From the NCBI GenBank assembly GCA_023078555.1, contig CM041198.1:7301836-7365835 (forward strand): DNA of 64,000 nt, in the 5' to 3' direction. This DNA is from Ulva prolifera (taxonomy: Eukaryota > Chlorophyta > Ulvophyceae > Ulvales > Ulvaceae). A model generated the notes under the pieces. That model made no database searches, was not told where the DNA came from, and saw only the letters and a list, made by a program, of their open reading frames with translations. How positions within the stretch are numbered: the first letter of the stretch is position 1; the number at the start of each line of letters is the position of its first letter. The position numbers were made by a program, and so were the translations under genes. Of the stretch, positions 58,501 through 64,000 are shown one piece after another.

Positions 58501-58707
58501 TTCAGTTGCTTGTTTTCATGGCGGAAACCTGGTTTTTTGTTCTCATTTGGTCTGTCGCAAGGCAGCCGAGCGCAAACGTATGGATGGCCGATGCAAGGGA
58601 TCATGGAACGGAGCGCAGATCTCACCTGAACGTGCAGCTTTTGCGCCCATCGAGCCTAGCGCCAGCACTGCGACTGAGGCTGCCTGCAGAAGCGTCGCTG
58701 CGCGCAT
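55562..58707 (-). CDS. DCM7: secreted di-cysteine modular protein, 10 modules
   Basis: Exon 1 (58626-58707) encodes MRAATLLQAASVAVLALGS, a signal peptide, ending in phase 1 at a textbook donor TCAG/GTGAGA. Exon 2 (55562-57120) follows CGCGTGCAG. Product 546 aa. Ten modules can be counted. Several B-type modules read CITLEAS or CISLEAS with SASASCLAGASCC instead of the LEESA-CPxDSDCC of DCM5 and DCM6, so this is a separate subfamily. The fifth module is split by a roughly 45-residue, cysteine-free Ser/Thr-rich insert (around the segment FSEYSTGSELHG). Linkers include Pro runs of 10-14 residues, like hydroxyproline-rich wall proteins. Two ten-cysteine modules end the protein (KGTTCCDG, DGYTCCGG). 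The tail faces DCM6. Confidence 0.87.
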
Positions 58708-59880
58708 CTCGAGTCTCCTGTTGGACCTGCACAGAGCGATGCAAATTGACCGTAGCTCTCCTCGCAGCCCTTTCGAAGGCGAAAAATGACACGGAAGTGA
58801 GAAATGTGGTCGGTACATCGGGCGAAGGACTGCTGAATCGCTGACAGTGGGACGCTCAGCTGCAGACAGCGTCACACCTGTGTCAACCTTCGAATGGGCG
58901 GCCGGACGGAAATGCCCCGAGCCGGCAAATTTTCGCTAAATACGCAAGTTAATTCCAGAAAACAAGCGATTTAGCCGGTGGGCTGTCGGAGGAAGCATGT
59001 GTAGCGGTCTCCCGAGCCTGAAACAGCAATGGGGCGACTTCAGGCGCAGGTCCGACCTTGCTGGCACAGCGTACAAGAAAATAATTCAGAAAAGGTACAT
59101 GCTCGCCGCACTCGTGTGCCTGTGAATCCATGAACATCCTGCTGTCTGGACGGCGTTCAGTTGACTGTCGCTTATGTTGTGGTGAGAGGTGACCTGCTCA
59201 ACGATGTTCGTGTAGACGCACAAGTGTGCAGCGGTTCGCAGGTGAGTTCTCACCGGCTGTCACATGATATGCTATCGTGGAGACCGGATGACCAATCATG
59301 CCACCAGGCGTCACCCCCACGCATTCTCCCGCACATCGGGCCCACTCGAGCTGGATCCAGCTGCCCTTGCACTTGCAAGCCATCATGAGATGTCATCCTC
59401 TGTCTGGAGCCGTAGCGCTGTAGTATGCACAGCCGTGCTGTGCATCTCTGTCTGCTGTCCCTGTCCAGTATTCGAGGGCCGTGAAGTGATGTACACAATT
59501 CCACGCGTGCACCCAGCTCTTGCAGCTGCGCACAAGATGCAGGGCACAGGTCGCGATCCCCTGCATGCAGCTGCAGCTGTGCGATTCGCAAGCCAATTCA
59601 CAGCGCAAGTATGCATGCGTTATGTCATGCCATGACACGGCACTGTGCGCACCATGCTGCAGCACGACAGCACGCATCATCCTTGGCCACATCTACATGC
59701 ATGCAGTGCCGCAGCACGATCTTGCACGATCTCCCCCCCCCCCCCCCCGCATGGGCCCCGGTGCTGTGGGGGCCTGCTCTGGGGTCGGTTACAGGGGAGC
59801 CATCGCCCCACGGCGCAGGCATGTGTGCAGATGTGAATCGGTCAGGTGTCATGTGGCGTGTGATGACCCACAGATGCACA

Positions 59881-59881
<1 letters not shown>
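58708..59881. other. Intergenic region between DCM7 and the LINE
   Basis: No gene is recognised. It contains poly-C at 59733-59748 and ends at a TA microsatellite. Confidence 0.45.

Positions 59882-59882
<1 letters not shown>

Positions 59883-59957
<75 letters not shown>
59883..59957. repeat. (TA)n microsatellite
   Basis: About 37 uninterrupted TA units, just beyond the 3' end of the LINE. Confidence 0.95.
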
Positions 59958-59959
<2 letters not shown>

Positions 59960-60052
59960 TAAGTATTATATTCAGCATCACTGTATGTATGTAGTTACAA
60001 AGGACAGAGGCCGGGAAGCGAGCCGTTGCCAGGAATACACACGCAAATCCAC

Positions 60053-63000
60053 TCACGCAGTCATGGCACTAGGCCGGGCACGAGCACGTACCACAGCTCG
60101 GCCGGTGATGCCAGCCAAAGATCGAAGCCCCGCACGGAGCACAAGAGCATTCCCCTTGCACAACGCCACACTCAACCGGCGCAGAGCATTCGTCACAAAC
60201 AAAGCACGGTTCACCTTGCCACACCGAGACGCAACCTCCGCCAGCTGATTCAAGTGATTCATGGCAGGCCGTCCCAATCGACCATGCGTCTCATGCGACA
60301 ACGGCACAAAACTATACGCATCAGGGTCGTACAAACGATAAGCAGTGCGTTTCTGCACGTCCCGCGTCTCCGCAGCACCCCCGTCCTCGCGGGCCGCACG
60401 GCCGCAATAGGAACCGGCACAGGGGTTCACAACCGACACATCTCCTATGCACAAAGGGTCACCCGGCGGCATAAACATGATGTCCCCCAGTTTCTCGTGG
60501 GCCACTGCCCTGAACACCTGATCCAGCGCCGTTGCCTGCGCGGCAGCGGCCTGCTCCCCAGGCCCCGCCGGATCCTGACCACCCGGCGCCGCCGCCGCCG
60601 CCGCCAGGGCCGCAGCCCGCGCTGCGTTCGGCGTGTGGCACCCCATCTGGGCGCTGTGTCCAGCATTGGCGTCGGCGGCCGGAGCAGGCGTAGGTGCCGG
60701 CGCCTCGTCCGCGCGCGCGGTTGGCGGCGGCGGCGGGGCTGCAGGCATCGGCGCCGCGGGCAAGGCTGCCCCACGCGAAGGGCCCGCGACCTGGGTGGCG
60801 GGCTGGGGCGGAGCAGGGGGGGGCGAGCCCAACGGGCTAGCATGGATCTGCCTCGATGCGGCCGCGAGCCGCGCGCGGACGAACGGCGCTGTGCGCGGGA
60901 TGCGGGTGGATGCCACACACGCGTGGGACCCGATCTCGCGCCATTGTTTTTCAACGATATTGTGGCGCGAAGTCCAGGTCCCCGCATTGTGCGTGCAATT
61001 CATCGCGTGGTCGAGATCATGCGGCTGTATGAGAGTGCCACATTCGCAGCGCGAGCCGACCGCATTGGGAGGGGCTGGGGACATGCCCAGGAGATACCTG
61101 ATGCACAGCATGAACTCAATGTCAGTCATGCGCAGCGCCTGGGAGAGCGGCAGGGTGCTCAACCAAAGGGTGGCTGCACGGCAAGCACAGCTGCGAAGCC
61201 GTGCCAAGCTGCATGCACCCTCGAGCGTGGTGACGTCATGGCTGGCAAGCAGAGCTGCCCGGCGGCGCAGGGCAACCAACTTTGTGATACGCTGCTGCAT
61301 ACCAGGTAACACCTTGGCGATGGTGTCGCCGCTCGCCGGCCCGGGCAGCTCCGGATGGAGCTGCTGAGCGACGTTGAGGGCCTGCCAGGTTTCCTGCAAG
61401 TGTTGCCCGTGCGGCCCCCGGAACGGCTGCATGCACTCGGGGCCTCCTGCGAATGCCTTTTGGCTCACCGCAGCTGCAGCGAGGTACGCTCCGTCCGCGA
61501 CCTCCTGCGGCGTGGACATGATGCCCAGGCCTCCGAGGCGCGCTGGAAGGACGGCTTGTGCGGCCGCACGCAGGTCGTCCCGCGGGACGCGCATGATTTC
61601 ATTCACCGCAGCCAGGACAGACGCCTCCGTCCGGCGCATGTGATCGGAAATGTGCGCCCACGGCACCGCCCTGGCGTAGTGCAGCATGCGGCGTTGGCAG
61701 GACATCGTGAGCAGCAAGAACTGGTCTTGCGCTTTCAGGGGCAGGCTCATCATCTTCTCGATGGTGGCGCACACCTTGTCGGCCGTCGCTTCCGCGTGCG
61801 CCGACTCGAACGCCGGGGTGCCGATGGGCGTGCCGGTGATGACGGTGCCCTCCGTGGCATGCGTTATGCCGAGCGCGGCCGCAACGGATCCCGCATGCTG
61901 GGGGTCGCGCGAGTAGGCCGTGCACTTGTGCAGCTGGGGCTCCAGCCCGAGGGGCTCTGCTGCCGAGACCAGCGCACGGAATGCGGCGGCGGCGTCCACG
62001 CGCTGCCCGGCGATGGTGCAGTCGTCATGATACGCCATGAGGGCGGCCGTGACCTCCCTCCCGGGTGGCTGGTGCTGGGCCTGCACTGCCTGGAGGGGGC
62101 CCTGGAGGGCCAGGGCGAAAAGCAGCGGGCTGATGGGGTCGCCTTGACGCACGCCGCGCTGCGACGTGATTGCAGCGGTGCCGGGCGGTGCGCCTTCGAC
62201 GTAGAGATTTGCGGGGAACCTGTAAAGCATGGTGGCGAAGGGCAGCAGCGCAGGCTTGTGAGACGCAACGGCCTCCAAGATGGCTGCACGGGACATCATG
62301 TTGAATGCATTCTTCCAGTCCAGCTGCACAAGCACGACATCGTCCCACGCTTGCAGCACGGCGCGCGCAGCATGGCCCAGGTTCTGCGCGCCCCCTGGCA
62401 CCCCGACCCCCACCTGCAGCGGCGCGAGGGAGGCACCTAGGCCACTGCACAGGGTCATGGCGCACAGGCTTACCAGGCGCTGCCACGTCTCTGCAATGGC
62501 GATAGGGCGGACGCCTCCCTGTGGCTTCTCCTGCGGGAGGAGGCGGCAGTCCAGCAAGCGCGGGAGGTGTGGCAGCCGGCCGGCGAGGGCCGCATTCACG
62601 AAGCGGTGAATCTCCGTGAGCGCGGCCGTGGAGGCCGTGCCGGCAGCCCGGATGTGCTCATACGTCCACCCCGACAGGCCTGGGCCGCTGCCCTTCGGCA
62701 GCTTGTCGAGCAGGGCGAGGAGCGTCACCTCGTCGATTTGCAGCGGGGGCGCGGGCTCGGCGGGCTGGGTGTCGGGGGGAAGCGCTTCTGCGGGATGCAG
62801 GTGCCGCAGCTCCTCATGCACTTCCGGGGTGTACCTGGCGATGGGCGGCGCCTCCACTTTCTCCGCGCCTTTGCGGAGATTACCGTCGCTCAGTGACCTG
62901 TGGACGGAGCCCGCCAGGCGGCGATCCTGGTTCTGATTCATTCTGCGCTTCTGGCTCGGAGTGGGCTCCGCCAGCCTGGGCTCCTCGCCGTCCATGAACA

Positions 63001-63646
63001 GCGTGATGCATGTACGAGCGCGGCGCGCCGTGCCGTCCCCTCCCTTCAGCGACAGAACCTTACCAGGGAAGTCGAGGAAGCGGCCCAGGGCCAGTCGTGC
63101 TCCGTCGATGTTTGACGCGTCGCTGGCATCGTTGAAATCTCTGAGGAGCTCGGCCGTTGCGTCGCCGAACTCCGGATGGACGGTGTCCGGGACCTTCGGG
63201 GAGGGCCTGGGCTGGGCGGTGTAGTGGGCGGCGGCGGGGGCTTCGGTGAAGTGACGGGGTGGCTGATGGGGGTGCGGCTGGGCAGGCTGGGCAGGCTGCG
63301 GCTGGGCGGGCTGCGGCTGGGCGGGCTGGGCTGGGGCGGGCTGGGCAGGGATGGGCTGGGCTGGGGCGGGTTGGGCTGGGGCGGGCTGTCGGGCCGGATG
63401 TGTGGCGGGCAGCACGCAGTGACCTGACCTCAAGCTCCTGTTCTGACCTCCCACACATTTATGCGCCTTAGGGGTCTTGGTGGAGCCGAATATGCCACAG
63501 TGAGAGCAGTAAGCGGCATTGAGTTCGTGCAGCTTCGCAGTAGGCAGCCTCGGCCCGTCGCGATGGATTCCTCGAATGTGGGTGAACAGGCTTGAATGGG
63601 AGGAGAGACTAGCGCTGCATCCGTCATATGGACACTGAAAGCTCAT
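60053..63646 (-). CDS. LINE polyprotein: zinc fingers, reverse transcriptase, restriction-like endonuclease
   Basis: 1197 aa. Residues 5-28 form a C2H2 finger (CPYDGC ... HIRGIH), and 47-64 a CxxC ... HxC finger. A Pro/Ala/Gln repeat (AQPAP units) spans about 86-130. The reverse transcriptase runs from about 310 to 620: LPKGSGPGLSGW, RLLPQEKPQGGVRPI, QLDWKNAFN, GVRQGDPISPLLFAL, and the catalytic motif AYHDD at 538-542, where the second residue is His instead of the usual Ala. Then comes a CCHC knuckle (867-884, CECG ... HAMNC), an Ala/Pro-rich spacer, and a C-terminal restriction-like endonuclease (GDVSVVNP at 1068, then QKRTAY and FVPLSHETHGRLG). No apurinic-type endonuclease is present. This order is that of early-branching, R2/NeSL-like LINEs. 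The N-terminal fingers probably bind target DNA. Confidence 0.92.
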   Translation of the reverse strand: MSFQCPYDGCSASLSSHSSLFTHIRGIHRDGPRLPTAKLHELNAAYCSHCGIFGSTKTPKAHKCVGGQNRSLRSGHCVLPATHPARQPAPAQPAPAQPIPAQPAPAQPAQPQPAQPQPAQPAQPHPHQPPRHFTEAPAAAHYTAQPRPSPKVPDTVHPEFGDATAELLRDFNDASDASNIDGARLALGRFLDFPGKVLSLKGGDGTARRARTCITLFMDGEEPRLAEPTPSQKRRMNQNQDRRLAGSVHRSLSDGNLRKGAEKVEAPPIARYTPEVHEELRHLHPAEALPPDTQPAEPAPPLQIDEVTLLALLDKLPKGSGPGLSGWTYEHIRAAGTASTAALTEIHRFVNAALAGRLPHLPRLLDCRLLPQEKPQGGVRPIAIAETWQRLVSLCAMTLCSGLGASLAPLQVGVGVPGGAQNLGHAARAVLQAWDDVVLVQLDWKNAFNMMSRAAILEAVASHKPALLPFATMLYRFPANLYVEGAPPGTAAITSQRGVRQGDPISPLLFALALQGPLQAVQAQHQPPGREVTAALMAYHDDCTIAGQRVDAAAAFRALVSAAEPLGLEPQLHKCTAYSRDPQHAGSVAAALGITHATEGTVITGTPIGTPAFESAHAEATADKVCATIEKMMSLPLKAQDQFLLLTMSCQRRMLHYARAVPWAHISDHMRRTEASVLAAVNEIMRVPRDDLRAAAQAVLPARLGGLGIMSTPQEVADGAYLAAAAVSQKAFAGGPECMQPFRGPHGQHLQETWQALNVAQQLHPELPGPASGDTIAKVLPGMQQRITKLVALRRRAALLASHDVTTLEGACSLARLRSCACRAATLWLSTLPLSQALRMTDIEFMLCIRYLLGMSPAPPNAVGSRCECGTLIQPHDLDHAMNCTHNAGTWTSRHNIVEKQWREIGSHACVASTRIPRTAPFVRARLAAASRQIHASPLGSPPPAPPQPATQVAGPSRGAALPAAPMPAAPPPPPTARADEAPAPTPAPAADANAGHSAQMGCHTPNAARAAALAAAAAAPGGQDPAGPGEQAAAAQATALDQVFRAVAHEKLGDIMFMPPGDPLCIGDVSVVNPCAGSYCGRAAREDGGAAETRDVQKRTAYRLYDPDAYSFVPLSHETHGRLGRPAMNHLNQLAEVASRCGKVNRALFVTNALRRLSVALCKGNALVLRAGLRSLAGITGRAVVRARARPSAMTA

Positions 63647-63766
63647 ACGCAGGGACTCGTTCCGCTGGAAGCGGACACACTAACGGTGCAGTCTAACGGG
63701 CCATTAAACCGGCCAGACGGCACAAAACTAAAACAACAAACACACAACACTTTTTACGAATCAAAT

Positions 63767-64000
63767 CTGCAGATCACCCGCGGCTAGTCCGCAGGATTGC
63801 CAGTGGGACTGCCGGACAACGGCACGCGGGCAGGCAGCGGCCCGCGCCGACATGACGGCTGCACAGCCAAGCGGGTCACCAGGAAGGCCCGGCGAAACAT
63901 AGAACAGACATCTAGGTGTTCCAAATGGGCAAGGCTGCAGGCCACTGGCGGTTAGTCCGCTGGCATTCTAGTGGGGCTGCAGAACGGCGGAACACTGGCA
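63767..64000 (-). repeat. 65-bp sub-repeats in the LINE 5' region
   Basis: 63767-63831 and 63935-64000 align throughout, both starting CTGCAG and containing TAGTCCGC; spacing 168 bases. More units may lie beyond the window. Confidence 0.75.

Larger units (their letters stand above)
59985..64000 (-). mobile_element. RLE-type LINE (non-LTR retrotransposon), open frame intact, 5' end beyond window
   Basis: Contains one ORF (60053-63646), a 3'UTR of about 60 bases ending GGCCTCTGTCCTTTGTAAC with a short TACA-rich tail, and a 5' region of at least 354 bases that runs off the window. The 5' region has two 65-bp sub-repeats (63767-63831 and 63935-64000), as often seen in LINE promoter regions. The ORF has no stops or shifts, so the copy looks young. 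A truncated relative is at 30527-30866. Confidence 0.88.

Noticed and set aside
59881-59957. Tyr-Ile repeat peptide
   Set aside because: Translation of the TA microsatellite.
60026-62440. Plus-strand frames of 240-430 codons opposite the LINE
   Set aside because: High GC at third positions keeps the reverse frame open; RT and zinc-finger motifs lie only on the minus strand.

Overview
This window is nuclear DNA from a eukaryote, most likely a GC-rich single-celled alga. Coding exons use C/G-ending codons, introns are spliceosomal (GT-AG, acceptors mostly ending TGCAG), and there is an animal/chromist-type PUFA elongase and an RLE-type LINE like those of algal genomes. A haptophyte- or heterokont-like alga would fit the elongase, but I cannot place the organism firmly.

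Layout. 1-4.7 kb: a five-exon fatty-acid elongase on +. 7.1-9.0 kb: a four-exon membrane protein of unknown family on -. From 10 kb to 58.7 kb lie seven genes of one family of secreted, di-cysteine-rich modular proteins, here called DCM1 to DCM7: DCM1 10.1-11.7 (-), DCM2 13.8-15.3 (-), DCM3 19.2-20.8 (+), DCM4 29.9-32.6 (+, frameshifted), DCM5 39.9-42.4 (-), DCM6 47.4-52.3 (+), DCM7 55.6-58.7 (-). A decayed eighth copy is at 33.4-33.9. Among them sit a lower-GC multi-exon gene of unknown function (23.2-25.7, +) and a PP2C-type protein phosphatase with a C-terminal membrane anchor (35.2-37.6, -). 60.0-64.0 kb holds a LINE with an open 1197-codon frame on -.

All seven DCM genes have the same structure. 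A short first exon encodes a signal peptide and ends in phase 1. One intron of 0.75-2.1 kb follows. A single large exon then encodes 4 to 21 tandem cysteine modules of common form CC-x(4-6)-CC-x(3-4)-C-x(~10)-C-x(4-5)-CC, separated by Pro- or Pro/Glu-rich linkers. I do not recognise the family. It looks like an expanding set of extracellular, disulphide-dense structural or binding proteins, and it is the main candidate for an undescribed system here.

Non-coding DNA carries a SINE-like family with a conserved 3' tail (several copies with 13-18 bp target duplications), whose tail resembles the LINE's 3' end; a truncated LINE copy; two other dispersed repeats; and many perfect or near-perfect hairpins. 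Exon joins were worked out by hand from splice signals and reading phase. Starts of first exons are the least certain parts.
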